In this document: one piece after another, positions 26,065-35,655 of the stretch
How positions within the stretch are numbered: position 1 is the stretch's first letter
How the letters are laid out: each line of letters opens with the position of its first letter
Assembly: GCA_900317365.1 (NCBI GenBank)
Contig: ONGM01000013.1
Location: 1 to 56,461, forward strand
DNA length: 56,461 bases
Direction of reading: 5' to 3'
DNA from: an uncultured Planctomycetota bacterium
GTDB lineage: Bacteria; Planctomycetota; Planctomycetia; Pirellulales; Thermoguttaceae
Program-made: the position numbers and the translations under genes
The notes under the pieces: model-generated
The model's database searches: none
Seen by the model: the letters and a program-made list of their open reading frames with translations, nothing else
What the model was told of the DNA's origin: nothing

Positions 26065-27441
26065 TTGAATAAGACGAAATTACTGGTAGTCGCCGGGATT
26101 TTGTGCGTTTTCGCCGCAGTAAACGCGCAAAATGCCTTCGCACAAAACCGTCAAGACGCCAACGGAGCTCAACAGAATCGCGCTCGTAGGCAGTTCAATC
26201 AGAATAACAGACCGGCGTTCGAACGTCCCAATCTCAAACCGACGCTCTTCGCCAATTTGGGCGATAAGCTCTACACGCCGGACGGCATGGCGATTCATTC
26301 CACGACTGGCGCGCTTTACCTCAACGTTCCAAACTTTGGACGTATGAACGAAAACGAATCGAAAACGAAACCTGATTCCGCACAAGGCGGGTACCTTTAC
26401 GAAGTCCAAAAAGACGGTTCCGTTACGAAAATTCTCGAATATCCGGTTTTGGAAGAAACGGGTCAAGCCGGTCCTATGGGAATCGCTTGCGGTCCCGACG
26501 GCAATCTCTATGTTTGCGACAACCAATATTTCCACAATACGAACAGTCTTTCCCGTATTTTGCGAGTCGTTTGTCAAGACGGCAAACCGACCGGCGAGGT
26601 TCAGGTTGTGATTGAAGGCTTGAAACTCGCGAACGGTATCGTTTGGTACGGCGACAAGATGTTCTACACCGACTCTTTCTTTGATATCGACGTCGATAAA
26701 GAAGAAGGTATCATTGGCTCCGGCGGCGTCTTCTTGTTCACTCTCGACGAGGTTAAGGCGGCGGGAACCGACGGCAAACCGGCGTTGAAGGTCAACGCCA
26801 GCCCCGACGATCCTCACTGTGTCGCATACCAAAAAGTCACGAAGCTCGGTCGCGGCGACAACACTGGTCCCGACGGTCTCTGCGTCGATAAAAACGGAGT
26901 CCTTTGGTTTGGTAACTTTGGAAACGGATTCATCTATTGTCTCCGACCGAACGAAGCGGGCGAATATAAGCAAGAGAACGTTGAAAACGTTTTCGACGCG
27001 CTGAATCAACCCGGCGTGCGTCGCGGTCAATACCAAGGTTCCAAGCTCGAATGTTGCGACGGCATTTGCTATGATCCCAATCTTGACGTCGTCTTTATCG
27101 ACGATTCCTGCGGCAACGCGATTTGGTACTTCAAGCCGTGCGCTAAAGGTGAAAAGATCACGCCGAGAATCCTCTGGAAAAATGACGATAACGACGGAAA
27201 CGAAGGTCTGCTCGATCAACCTTGCGAAGCGATCGTCTTTGACGGCAAATTGGTCATTGTCAACTTTGACTGGCCGTTCCCGGGGTTGGCAAACTCCAAA
27301 CTTGATCCTCCGGGAACTCTTTCCGCAATTGATTACGCGGAAATCGAAAAGTTCGTTCGTCGCGCGGAATCCTTCCAACAACGCGGCGGCGCGGCGCCGA
27401 ACGCGCCTAATAGAAACCGTGCACGTCGACCCCAAAATTAA
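26065..27441 (+). CDS. Exported SMP-30/gluconolactonase-like beta-propeller protein
   Basis: The frame is open from an ATG at 25996, but TTG 26065 has AAGAGG six bases before it and begins a normal signal peptide (NKTKLLVVAGILCVFAAV, cut near FAQ). This gives 458 residues. A low-complexity Asn/Gln/Arg segment follows, then a six-bladed propeller of the SMP-30/strictosidine synthase type (YTPDGMAIHSTTGALYLN, GIACGPDGNLYVCDN, GPDGLCVDKNGVLWFGN, NEGLLDQPCEAIVFDG). Members hydrolyse sugar lactones, so it may open lactones made by a sugar dehydrogenase. The C terminus is Arg/Asn-rich. Its antisense strand is open over almost its whole length, which I take to be a codon-bias effect. Confidence 0.85.
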   Translation: MNKTKLLVVAGILCVFAAVNAQNAFAQNRQDANGAQQNRARRQFNQNNRPAFERPNLKPTLFANLGDKLYTPDGMAIHSTTGALYLNVPNFGRMNENESKTKPDSAQGGYLYEVQKDGSVTKILEYPVLEETGQAGPMGIACGPDGNLYVCDNQYFHNTNSLSRILRVVCQDGKPTGEVQVVIEGLKLANGIVWYGDKMFYTDSFFDIDVDKEEGIIGSGGVFLFTLDEVKAAGTDGKPALKVNASPDDPHCVAYQKVTKLGRGDNTGPDGLCVDKNGVLWFGNFGNGFIYCLRPNEAGEYKQENVENVFDALNQPGVRRGQYQGSKLECCDGICYDPNLDVVFIDDSCGNAIWYFKPCAKGEKITPRILWKNDDNDGNEGLLDQPCEAIVFDGKLVIVNFDWPFPGLANSKLDPPGTLSAIDYAEIEKFVRRAESFQQRGGAAPNAPNRNRARRPQN

Positions 27442-27552
27442 CGACGCGTTATAGATAGCGCAATCTTAAAGCGCTTGAGTTTTTAATAGTGAGAGACGAG
27501 TCGCGTCGACTTCACGCGACCTAATTAGGCCTGACGCCTCGGAGTATTTACG

Positions 27553-30500
27553 GTGAATAACGCGCTTAATAGAAATCGTCGTTCCCATTTGATTCAATCG
27601 TTTCTTTTGGGAATTGGCTTCATTCTTTGCTGTACGACCGTCGGCGCTTTTGACGTCGACGCGACCTCGTCTAATCACACCCAAAAGTCTGTCGGCTATC
27701 TTCCGACAAACTCTGTTCAAAACCAAGTGGAAAAAACTTCCGCAAAGGAAATTCGCGAACGTTTCCTATCGCCGGGAGTCGACTTCGCAACCGCGCCCTT
27801 GTGGGTTTGGAACGATTTGCTTACGGAAGATCAAATTCGCTCCACTTTGGCTGATTTGGACGCGCAACACGTAAATCAAGCGTTCGTTCATCCACGACCG
27901 GGTCTCGCCACGCCTTACTTGACCGATTCATGGTTCAAGCTTTGGGACGCCGCGCTAGACGAAGCGCAAAAACGCGGAATGAAGATCTGGATTTACGACG
28001 AAAACTCGTATCCGTCCGGTTTTGCAGGCGGATATGTTCCGGACGAATTTCCAGAATCTCGCGGTTTTGGACTCGACGTTGAAATTCGAGACTCCATCTC
28101 GGACGCTAATGGAAAATGGAATGCCGGCGAAGACGTCGCGTACGTCCTCGAACTCCGAAAAGATCAGTCAACTTTTGACCGAACGTCTGAAGTTCTCAAA
28201 GCTCTTGATCAATCCGCCGCGCTTCCGAGCCTATCTGGCGAAGGTTCTCGTTGGATCGTTGCGAGATTCAAGTACGCAAAACCTTCCCAATGGCATGCCG
28301 GTAAAACTTACGTCAATCTTTTAACCAGCGGAGTCGTTGACAAATTTATCGACACGACTCATGAAGCGTACCGTCGCCACTATGAAAAACTCTTTGGCAA
28401 ACTCATCCCCGGCGCGTTCACAGACGAACCTCAAGTGGCGTCAGCCGGCATGTTTTCGTGGACTTACGATTTTGCCGACGAGTTTGAAAAACGTTGCGGT
28501 TACTCTATCGTGCCCAAACTTGGATCGCTAATCGCGCCAATAGGCAACTGGAAACAGGTTCGTTACGACTACTACAAGACGACGCTCGACCTCTTCGTTG
28601 AGCGTTGGCATAGACCACTCGCCGCTTACTGCGAAGAAGTTGGACTCCAATACTGCGGTCACGACTGGGAACACGAATGGCCTAACGCGCACACGGTGCC
28701 TGATAATATGGCTACTGCGTTTTGGCGTCAGCGTCCGTCGATCGACCTCCTTATGAATCAGTTTTCGCGCGGAACTCACTCGCAGTTCGGCAACGTTAGA
28801 TCAGTGCGAGAATTGAGTTCAATTGTTCATCAAGCCGGACGCGCGCGATCTCTTTCAGAGAGTTACGGCGCCGGCGGATACGACATTCGTTTCGCCGATC
28901 TGAAACGTCTCGGGGACTGGTCCTTTGCCCTTGGAGTTAATACGGCGGACGAACACCTTTCATACGTTTCAATTCGCGGGGCTCGCAAACACGATCATCC
29001 GCAAACGTTTTCGTATCATTCGCCATGGTTTGAACAGTACTCGAAGCTAGAAGACTATTGGACGCGCCTTTCCTACGTTCTTTCTCGCGGAACTCTCACG
29101 TCTCAACGTTTCCTGTTAATTGAACCGACTTCCACCGTTTGGATGTATCAAAGCGATTCAGGCGAGTTCAACGGCTCGAAAGATCGTATCGGAAATCAGT
29201 TTGCCGAACTCCTTAATCAACTTGAGGCGGAAGAAATCGATTACGATCTCGGCTCCGAGGACGTTATTCGCCGAATCGGTAAAGTCGAAAATGGGAAATT
29301 CACGATTGGATTTGCAAGTTACGACGTCGTAGTTCTTCCGAAAGGGCTTGAGAACTTGGACAAGTTTTCAGTTCGACTGTTAAGCGACTTTGTTAAAGAA
29401 GGCGGAAAGTTACTTGCGCTAGACGATTCTCTAAAACTTGTCGGCGGTCTTAGCTCAGACGCCATGGACGAGTCTATGAAATCAGTTCAAAATGATTTCC
29501 AAAGCGTCCGCAAATCGCTTAAAATCGTTTCGTTTGACGAGCTAGTAGAGAGCGCGCGCTACATTCAAAGCGTCCAAATTACTCCCTTCAACAATGCGGA
29601 AAATATTTTTCATCTGACGCGAGAAACAAGCGACGCGCTTATTGTTTTCATCTGCAATATAGATTTGGAAAACTCGGCTAGCGGAGCTTTGACCTTTAGC
29701 GGCGAGTGGGAAAACGGAACGCTCGAAAGACTCGATCCTTTAACGGGCAAAATCAGTCCCTATGCCCCCCTCGCCTTTTCGCTCAATCCCTGTTCCTCGT
29801 TACTACTCCTGGCGACGAAAAAAGAAACCAATGCGGAGCAAAGTAACCTTAGCGCGATTAAGAACGTTCCTGCTGTTTTGATCGATCCTACCGATTTAAA
29901 ATCCCGTTGTACACTAATCGACGTCGTTCCTCAAGACGATAACGTATTGGTCATGGATTATCTTTCCGTTCAAATGGGACAAAAGGAATTTCCCACCGGG
30001 TATTTTTACGAAGCTAATCGTTGGTTCTGGAATCAAAAGGGATTTGCGATCTCGCCTTGGGACAACGGCGTGCAATTTAAAGACGAACTGATTACGCGTC
30101 GTTTCGACGACGAATCGGGTTTTGACGCAGTTTACACCTTTGAATGTTCAAACGATTCCTACGACTCGCTACGCCTCGTCATTGAAAATCCCGATATGTT
30201 CAACGTCTTTTGTAACGATCAAAAAGTTGCTAAAATCCCGGGCGCTTGGAAATTTGACCGCTCTTTCGGAGTCTTTGATATTTCTAAGACGGTTCAACCC
30301 GGTTTAAACCATATCAAACTCCAGGCTCCGAAGTCAACAATTTTCACGGAACTCATGCCAGCCTTCATCGTTGGCAAATTCTCCCTCGTTTCAACCGATA
30401 AAGGCTTTAAAATCGTTCCGGACAAAGGACTCAATCCCACACGTCTCGACGACAATCTAAACGCTTTGCAAGCGTCTTCCGCTCTCGAAGGAGTTTCGTG

Positions 30501-31446
30501 GTTGTCTTCCGGCGTTGGTTTTTCGAATCGAGACGATCGCTCGCCTTATCTTGAGTTCTCCTTTGACAACGAAGTAATATTGAACGCAATGCGCGTCTGG
30601 AATTACAGCGAAATCAATCTTGCTAAGCGCGGAATAAAAGAATGCCGTATCGTGTTACTAGACGAAAAGGGAGCGGAACAAACACTTCCTGAGGCGTTTG
30701 ACGCTCCAATTCGTCTCGCGATAGGCGACTCTTATTCACAAGTTATAACGTTGCCGAAACCTCTTGTTGTCTCGCCCAAACAGCGGCTTAAACTCGAGAT
30801 CAAATCCAACTGGAACGGGATCGACTTCCCTGTTGCCGACAGTTTTGAAGGAAGTACGCGTCCTGAAAACGACAACGCGTTCGTCGGACTTTCTGAAATT
30901 GAATTCCTAACTTCAAACGAATCGGGGCTTGCGCCCGTCTCGGCCAAGGTTAGCGTTAGGGCTTCGAGCGAACTTGTTTTTCGCGGATTTAACCGCAAAG
31001 CTCAATTCACGGTCGACCGCTCAGGCGTCGATAAGCCGATTCCCGGATGGGCTTCGCAGGGATACCCGTTCTTTGCCGGCGCCGTTGATTATCGGTTTAG
31101 CGTCTCGACGGACGGACTGACCGAATCACAACCGATCCAGGTTTCATTAGAACGATGGGAAGGCGCGGTAGCCGCTGTTCTAGTTGACGACGTTCAGTAT
31201 GGCGCTATCGGGTGGAAAGGCGAAGTCGTTGATATTTCCGCTCCGATACGAGAAGCCGTAGGGAAAAACAAACCGTCCGTCGAACTGACAGTTCGTGTTT
31301 ACGGGACGCCTAAGAACCTGTTTGGACCTCACCACGCAGGTAAGTTGAGAGGTTCCGCCTGGCCGTCGAGCTTCCATGTCGGTCCTAAAGAGCAGCCTTC
31401 CGGAAGAACCTACGACGTCATCGAATACGGGCTCTTTTTCGAATAG
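27553..31446 (+). CDS. Large exported glycoside hydrolase, GH106-like (alpha-L-rhamnosidase type)
   Basis: GTG 27553 has GGAG eight bases upstream and starts a signal peptide (hydrophobic FLLGIGFILCCTTVG). A hairpin (GTCGCGT/ACGCGAC, 27500-27520) sits in the leader. Of the 1297 residues, about 70-650 form the glycosidase core: PLWVWNDLLTEDQIRSTL, a barrel strand with YDENSYPSGFAGG, and a later AFTDEP and HDWEHEWP. This pattern is shared by GH106 rhamnosidases and their unclassified relatives. The C-terminal half has GH2-like sugar-binding sandwiches. The expected role is removal of rhamnose or a related sugar from pectin-type polysaccharide. The family number and specificity are uncertain. 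Confidence 0.75.
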   Translation: MNNALNRNRRSHLIQSFLLGIGFILCCTTVGAFDVDATSSNHTQKSVGYLPTNSVQNQVEKTSAKEIRERFLSPGVDFATAPLWVWNDLLTEDQIRSTLADLDAQHVNQAFVHPRPGLATPYLTDSWFKLWDAALDEAQKRGMKIWIYDENSYPSGFAGGYVPDEFPESRGFGLDVEIRDSISDANGKWNAGEDVAYVLELRKDQSTFDRTSEVLKALDQSAALPSLSGEGSRWIVARFKYAKPSQWHAGKTYVNLLTSGVVDKFIDTTHEAYRRHYEKLFGKLIPGAFTDEPQVASAGMFSWTYDFADEFEKRCGYSIVPKLGSLIAPIGNWKQVRYDYYKTTLDLFVERWHRPLAAYCEEVGLQYCGHDWEHEWPNAHTVPDNMATAFWRQRPSIDLLMNQFSRGTHSQFGNVRSVRELSSIVHQAGRARSLSESYGAGGYDIRFADLKRLGDWSFALGVNTADEHLSYVSIRGARKHDHPQTFSYHSPWFEQYSKLEDYWTRLSYVLSRGTLTSQRFLLIEPTSTVWMYQSDSGEFNGSKDRIGNQFAELLNQLEAEEIDYDLGSEDVIRRIGKVENGKFTIGFASYDVVVLPKGLENLDKFSVRLLSDFVKEGGKLLALDDSLKLVGGLSSDAMDESMKSVQNDFQSVRKSLKIVSFDELVESARYIQSVQITPFNNAENIFHLTRETSDALIVFICNIDLENSASGALTFSGEWENGTLERLDPLTGKISPYAPLAFSLNPCSSLLLLATKKETNAEQSNLSAIKNVPAVLIDPTDLKSRCTLIDVVPQDDNVLVMDYLSVQMGQKEFPTGYFYEANRWFWNQKGFAISPWDNGVQFKDELITRRFDDESGFDAVYTFECSNDSYDSLRLVIENPDMFNVFCNDQKVAKIPGAWKFDRSFGVFDISKTVQPGLNHIKLQAPKSTIFTELMPAFIVGKFSLVSTDKGFKIVPDKGLNPTRLDDNLNALQASSALEGVSWLSSGVGFSNRDDRSPYLEFSFDNEVILNAMRVWNYSEINLAKRGIKECRIVLLDEKGAEQTLPEAFDAPIRLAIGDSYSQVITLPKPLVVSPKQRLKLEIKSNWNGIDFPVADSFEGSTRPENDNAFVGLSEIEFLTSNESGLAPVSAKVSVRASSELVFRGFNRKAQFTVDRSGVDKPIPGWASQGYPFFAGAVDYRFSVSTDGLTESQPIQVSLERWEGAVAAVLVDDVQYGAIGWKGEVVDISAPIREAVGKNKPSVELTVRVYGTPKNLFGPHHAGKLRGSAWPSSFHVGPKEQPSGRTYDVIEYGLFFE

Positions 31447-31490
31447 TCCATATCCTAGCAACGCTTGCTATTGATAACAGGAGCTTCTTC

Positions 31491-32771
31491 GTGATTCGTA
31501 AAGCCACGTTCAGATTCGTTTTTATAGTCTTACTTTTCACTTCCGTAGCCCAGGGAGTCGAGATAACATTCAGGGGAAAGACTGACAAAAATCCTTTGGA
31601 ATATCAACCGGGGGAGACGATGACTTTCACGGTTGAATGTTTTCACGACGGCAAACCTGCGAAAAATCAAAATCTACGTTGGATTCGTTCAGGCGACGAC
31701 GGGTTCGTCGAAAGGGCAGACGTTAAATACTCGTCTAACGAGCCGCTCCAAATTCGTACGTCGATTAACACGCCAGGATTCGTTCGAATCCAAGTCTTCC
31801 CACTCGACGAAAACGGCGCGTTAATTGGGAACGAGCATGACGAATACCGTCAATTTAACGGTGGAGCCGGCGTTCTTCTCGATCAGATTCGAGGCGCCGA
31901 CGAACCAGCAGACTTTGACGAATTCTGGGCGCGACAGAAGGCTATCCTCGACCTAACGCCTATTCGCGCGACATTGACGCCTATCGACTCTGGGGACGAA
32001 AATGTTTTAGCGTTCGACGTTAAGGTAGACTGCTCTGGTTTAACGCCCGTTTCAGGTTATCTCGTCATGCCCAAAGACGCTGATAAAAAGTCCTTGCCAG
32101 CGGAAGTGCATTATCAAGGTTACTCTGTTCTTCCGATTTGGCTTGATCCAAACCAAGGTCGAGATAAGATTTATTTTGACGTCAACTGCCACGGCATATT
32201 AAACGGCCAGTCCGGCGAGTACTATCAAAAGCTTAAGGAGACCTTCTTGAAAAACTACGGTTTCTCGCCGGAAGAGAATCAAGATCCTGAATCCTGCTAT
32301 TGGTGCGGCATGATGATGCGCGCGATGCGTGCCGTTCAGTATGTAAAAACCTTACCTGAATGGAATCAAAAAGATCTTGTCGCAAGTGGCGCCAGTCAAG
32401 GCGGCATGCAGTGTTTGACGGTTGCGGGATTAGATTCCGACATTACCGAAGCGCGCGCGATGATTCCATGGTTTTGCGACGTTTCCGGCGCCGAACTCAA
32501 TCACAGACTTGACAGTTGGTTTATGCCGCAATGGGTCGACGGACTTGGATATTTTGACGCCACAAATCACGCAAAACGCATCAAAGGCAAAGTGAGCGTA
32601 GTCGCTGGTCTCGGCGACTACGTTTGTCCACCGTCCGGCGAAATGGTTCTTTTCAATTCAATTAAAACAGAAAAACGCATTATCTTCCGTCAAGGTCGAA
32701 CTCACGAAATTGACGCGCGTAACGCCGACGAATACGTCCTCGAAGCGCCTGCGTCCATTAGTGAGCAATAA
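31491..32771 (+). CDS. Exported acetylxylan esterase/cephalosporin-C deacetylase-like hydrolase
   Basis: GTG 31491 has AGGAG seven bases before it and begins a signal peptide (VFIVLLFTSVAQG). Residues about 20-125 form an immunoglobulin-like domain (IRTSINTPGFVRI). Residues about 130-426 match the AXE1 (PF05448) alpha/beta-hydrolase: DFDEFWARQK, HYQGYSV, the nucleophile Ser302 in SGASQGG, the acid in GLGDYVCPPS and the His in GRTHEID. These enzymes remove acetyl groups from xylan and oligosaccharides, which opens the chain to glycosidases such as the GH51 and GH106-like products nearby. It starts 44 bp after the GH106-like gene and is probably in one operon with it and the next gene. Confidence 0.9.
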   Translation: MIRKATFRFVFIVLLFTSVAQGVEITFRGKTDKNPLEYQPGETMTFTVECFHDGKPAKNQNLRWIRSGDDGFVERADVKYSSNEPLQIRTSINTPGFVRIQVFPLDENGALIGNEHDEYRQFNGGAGVLLDQIRGADEPADFDEFWARQKAILDLTPIRATLTPIDSGDENVLAFDVKVDCSGLTPVSGYLVMPKDADKKSLPAEVHYQGYSVLPIWLDPNQGRDKIYFDVNCHGILNGQSGEYYQKLKETFLKNYGFSPEENQDPESCYWCGMMMRAMRAVQYVKTLPEWNQKDLVASGASQGGMQCLTVAGLDSDITEARAMIPWFCDVSGAELNHRLDSWFMPQWVDGLGYFDATNHAKRIKGKVSVVAGLGDYVCPPSGEMVLFNSIKTEKRIIFRQGRTHEIDARNADEYVLEAPASISEQ

Positions 32772-32852
32772 ACTTTGCGGAATTCCATCAAGATCGGAGT
32801 GGAATTCGGAGATTAAGTCGACGTTTTCCGTCACTAGAAGAGGAAAAATACA

Positions 32853-33728
32853 ATGAAAAAAATCTTGCTAACTTTTTGCGCGGTTGTTCTATGCGCGTCG
32901 GTAGGATTCGCGCAAGATAACGACCGTTTAAAGATCGGGACAAACGACGTTTTCAAGGGACCTGTCGGTCTGCAAATGTATAGTCTCCGCGACACGTTTG
33001 CAAAAGACGTCGAAAAGGGGTTTCAAATCGCAGAAGATTTCGGATTCGGATATGTGGAATATGCCGGAACCTACGGACTGACCCCGGAAGAATACGCGCA
33101 AAAGTGTAAAGAGCATCACCTTGTTCCGATCGGCGGACACTGGGATTACAATCTCTTTAAAAACAATCCCGAACAGGTCGCGAAAGAAGCCAAAGCGATC
33201 GGTCTCAAATATGCCGGTTGCGCATGGATCCCTCACGACGGAGATTTCGATCTTCAGGAAGCCGAAGAAGCCGCGAAAGTCTTTAATAACGCAGGTAAGG
33301 TTTTGGCTCAACATGGGCTTGGCTTCTACTATCATAATCATGGATACGAGTTCCTTCCCGCCGGCGACGGAAAAACAATGTTTGACGTTCTCGTCGAAAA
33401 GACGGACCCCAAGTACGTTTCCTTCCAAATGGACGTGCTATGGACGGTTTTCCCTGGTCAAGACGCAGCCGCTCTCCTTCGAAAGTACCCCGATCGATGG
33501 CTCCTATTCCATTTGAAAGACCTCAAAAAGGGCGTTGAGGGTAATAATTCGGGCGGAACAAGCGTTGAAAACGACGTTGTTCTCGGAACGGGACAGGTTC
33601 CCTACGCCGAAGTTTTAAAAGCGGCTCAGGAAGTGGGGATCAAGTACTACTTCATCGAAGACGAGTCTCCCAGAGTTATCGATCAGGTTCCGCAGAGCAT
33701 TAAATTCCTCGAAAAAGTGAAGTGGTAA
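32853..33728 (+). CDS. Exported sugar phosphate isomerase/epimerase-like protein (xylose isomerase-like TIM barrel)
   Basis: AGAGGAAAA precedes the ATG. The 291-residue protein has a clear cleavable signal peptide (KKILLTFCAVVLCASVGFAQ), unlike most isomerases of this fold. The barrel shows GLQMYSLRD, a second-strand VEYAG, the metal ligands in YHNHGYEF and QMDVLW, FHLKDL, and a final FIEDE, as in the AP-endonuclease-2/xylose isomerase-like family. Exported members are common in planctomycetes and Bacteroidetes next to Gfo/Idh genes, where they are linked to 3-keto-sugar handling. That role is inferred here. It closes the operon, and a terminator follows. Confidence 0.88.
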   Translation: MKKILLTFCAVVLCASVGFAQDNDRLKIGTNDVFKGPVGLQMYSLRDTFAKDVEKGFQIAEDFGFGYVEYAGTYGLTPEEYAQKCKEHHLVPIGGHWDYNLFKNNPEQVAKEAKAIGLKYAGCAWIPHDGDFDLQEAEEAAKVFNNAGKVLAQHGLGFYYHNHGYEFLPAGDGKTMFDVLVEKTDPKYVSFQMDVLWTVFPGQDAAALLRKYPDRWLLFHLKDLKKGVEGNNSGGTSVENDVVLGTGQVPYAEVLKAAQEVGIKYYFIEDESPRVIDQVPQSIKFLEKVKW

Positions 33729-33762
33729 AGCAGTAACGATTCCGCTTTGAAAAACTAACGTT

Positions 33763-33796
33763 CAGACGTCGCGTTATTCCACGCGGCGTCTGTTTA
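33763..33796 (+). terminator. Terminator of the glycan operon
   Basis: CAGACGTCGCG (33763-33773) pairs with CGCGGCGTCTG (33782-33792), one wobble, eight-base loop, followed by TTTATAT. Confidence 0.7.
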
Positions 33797-33831
33797 TATC
33801 GGAGTTTGCTGATAGAGCGCAAGATTAGACA

Positions 33832-34524
33832 ATGGACGAAAATCTTTTGAGAGAAAAAAGTCAGTACGATAATAGGGGCAAAGTTCAAACCGTCATTCTT
33901 GCAAACGGTAAATTTCCGACGTCTGAGTTTGCGCTTTCTTATTTCTATGGTGCGTCCTATTTAGTTTGTTGCGACGGAGCGGTTCTTAGCGCTCTAGAAC
34001 ACGGACGCGTTCCCGATTATATCGTCGGAGATATGGATTCAACGCCTATCGAGTTACAATCGCAACTTGCCAATAGAATCGTTAGGTATGAGGAACAGGA
34101 GACAAACGACTTAACCAAGGCTTTTAACTTTTGCCGTGAGAAAGGTCTGATCGAAAGCGTAGTTATCTTGGGCGCAACGGGTAAACGCGAAGATCATACG
34201 TTGGGAAATCTCGCGCGATTAGTCGATTTCGCTATGGAAATTGAAGACATAACTCTTGTTACCGACGAAGGTTATTTCATAACGGCGTTACATCCTGGAG
34301 ACTTTGATTCACAACCGGGGCGGCAGATTTCTATTTTCAGTTTCGATCCTGATCAGAAAATATCGTCAAAGGGTCTGAAATATCCCCTTGACAACTTAAC
34401 TCTTCCTCGATGGTACGTCGCCACACTCAACGAAGCTCTTGACGCTCGTTTTTCACTGGAATTTGATCCCAATCTCTCGCCTCTCCTTCTCTTCTTCGCG
34501 AATGAAAAGAAGAACGCGTCGTAA
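33832..34524 (+). CDS. thiN: Thiamine pyrophosphokinase
   Basis: The 230-residue protein carries the thiamine pyrophosphokinase pattern in order: VILANGKFPT at the N terminus, CCDGAV, the metal-binding VGDMDS, the diagnostic QETNDLTKA, then GATGKREDHTLGN. It transfers pyrophosphate from ATP to thiamine to make thiamine diphosphate in the cytoplasm. The C-terminal half forms the thiamine-binding beta domain. The only start with the full first strand is ATG 33832; no Shine-Dalgarno sequence is visible. It converges with the ROK kinase gene, with a 60-bp gap containing an imperfect hairpin. No thiamine riboswitch was recognised before it. Confidence 0.9.
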   Translation: MDENLLREKSQYDNRGKVQTVILANGKFPTSEFALSYFYGASYLVCCDGAVLSALEHGRVPDYIVGDMDSTPIELQSQLANRIVRYEEQETNDLTKAFNFCREKGLIESVVILGATGKREDHTLGNLARLVDFAMEIEDITLVTDEGYFITALHPGDFDSQPGRQISIFSFDPDQKISSKGLKYPLDNLTLPRWYVATLNEALDARFSLEFDPNLSPLLLFFANEKKNAS

Positions 34525-34584
34525 CGTTTCTTCAAGGTGCGAAACGATTCAACGACGAGACAAAGGCAACGTTGAGAGCAACTT

Positions 34585-35595
34585 TTATAACGACGACTCG
34601 CTTCCCCATGCTAGGGACGCGGCGGCGTACAAGCCTGCTTCGTATCCCAACCCTGTCTTTTCGATTTTTAACGTCTTATTCGTCTGTTTGAACAAATATG
34701 AGTCAAAGGATTCCTGCATACTAGGAGAAAACAAATCAAACGCCCCTGAAACGCCCCCGCCAATCACAATTTTTTCAGGATTGATCAAATTAGCAGCCCA
34801 AGATAGTGCGCGTCCGAGTCGACGACCAACGTCCGAATAAACTTGTCGCGCAATCGCGTCTCCTTGTCGAGCAAGAGCCGCGATTTCTGCAGCAGAGATA
34901 GCAGGCGTTTCGTCGACGCGACCGATCTCGGAACCTTTATCAGCGAGCGCTTCACAATAATTGCGAGCAATTCCAGGTCCGGCGCAAGTGGCTTCTAAGC
35001 AACCCCGATTACCGCAACCGCACAAACGTCCATTCTCAACCACGTTAAAATGCCCTATTTCCGCAGCGCCGGCAAATTTTCCTGGGTAAATGTTTCCGTT
35101 GAGAACAAGACCGCCGCCAATACCGTTACTGATGGTTACCCATAGAAAGTTGTCAACGTCTTTACATACGCCAAATATCTTTTCCGCCCAGGCGCAGGCG
35201 TTGACGTCGTTCTCCGCACGAACCTCCTTACCGTATTCTCGTTGTAAATCAGAACCGATCGACCAATCGCTAATCCCTGAGAACGGAGCGTAAACCCATT
35301 TGGCATGCTTCGGGTCGGCTATGCCGGGAATAGTAGCGCCAATCTTTAAAATGTCGGATAAGGAAGCGTGAGTTCGATCAAGAGTCTCTTCAATGGCGCT
35401 CAGAATAGCATTCCAAACGCCATTGCGACCGTCGTCTTTATTCAAGATGCGTTTTGATATTCCAGAAAGCGCGGCGCGGCGCGTTCCGTCGGAGTAGACG
35501 TCAACGTCGGCGATCGCAGTCAACAACTTTGAACCGCCAATGTCAATAGACAATACTTTTACGGCATTCGCCGAATCGCGATTTTCAACCGGCAT
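34585..35595 (-). CDS. ROK family sugar kinase (glucokinase-like)
   Basis: The 336 residues show the ROK layout: the phosphate-binding LSIDIGGSKLLTA at the N terminus, AENDVNACAWAE, SNGIGGGLVLNG, the sugar-binding GAAEIGHFNV, the zinc-binding CGCGNRGCLEA cluster and the second ATP-site motif IVIGGGVSG. There is no N-terminal helix-turn-helix, so it is a kinase rather than a NagC/XylR-type repressor. It probably phosphorylates glucose or an N-acetyl sugar, but ROK specificity cannot be read from sequence by eye. The flavodoxin gene lies 60 bp upstream on the same strand. Confidence 0.9.
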   Translation of the reverse strand: MPVENRDSANAVKVLSIDIGGSKLLTAIADVDVYSDGTRRAALSGISKRILNKDDGRNGVWNAILSAIEETLDRTHASLSDILKIGATIPGIADPKHAKWVYAPFSGISDWSIGSDLQREYGKEVRAENDVNACAWAEKIFGVCKDVDNFLWVTISNGIGGGLVLNGNIYPGKFAGAAEIGHFNVVENGRLCGCGNRGCLEATCAGPGIARNYCEALADKGSEIGRVDETPAISAAEIAALARQGDAIARQVYSDVGRRLGRALSWAANLINPEKIVIGGGVSGAFDLFSPSMQESFDSYLFKQTNKTLKIEKTGLGYEAGLYAAASLAWGSESSL

Positions 35596-35655
35596 TTCGC
35601 TCTCGAATTTAGCTGTTTTGCTTGCTCAAAGACTTCGGATAGTCGCGACTTTCAA

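Noticed and set aside
26080..27435. A 451-codon minus-strand frame opposite the SMP-30-like gene
   Set aside because: The plus-strand product has a signal peptide and a clear propeller. The antisense frame is open because the sense gene's codon bias leaves few antisense stops, and its translation shows no family features.
33729..33831. Thiamine (TPP) riboswitch before thiN
   Set aside because: The 103-bp gap holds only the operon terminator; the conserved CUGAGA and GAUGNNR elements of the TPP riboswitch are not present.
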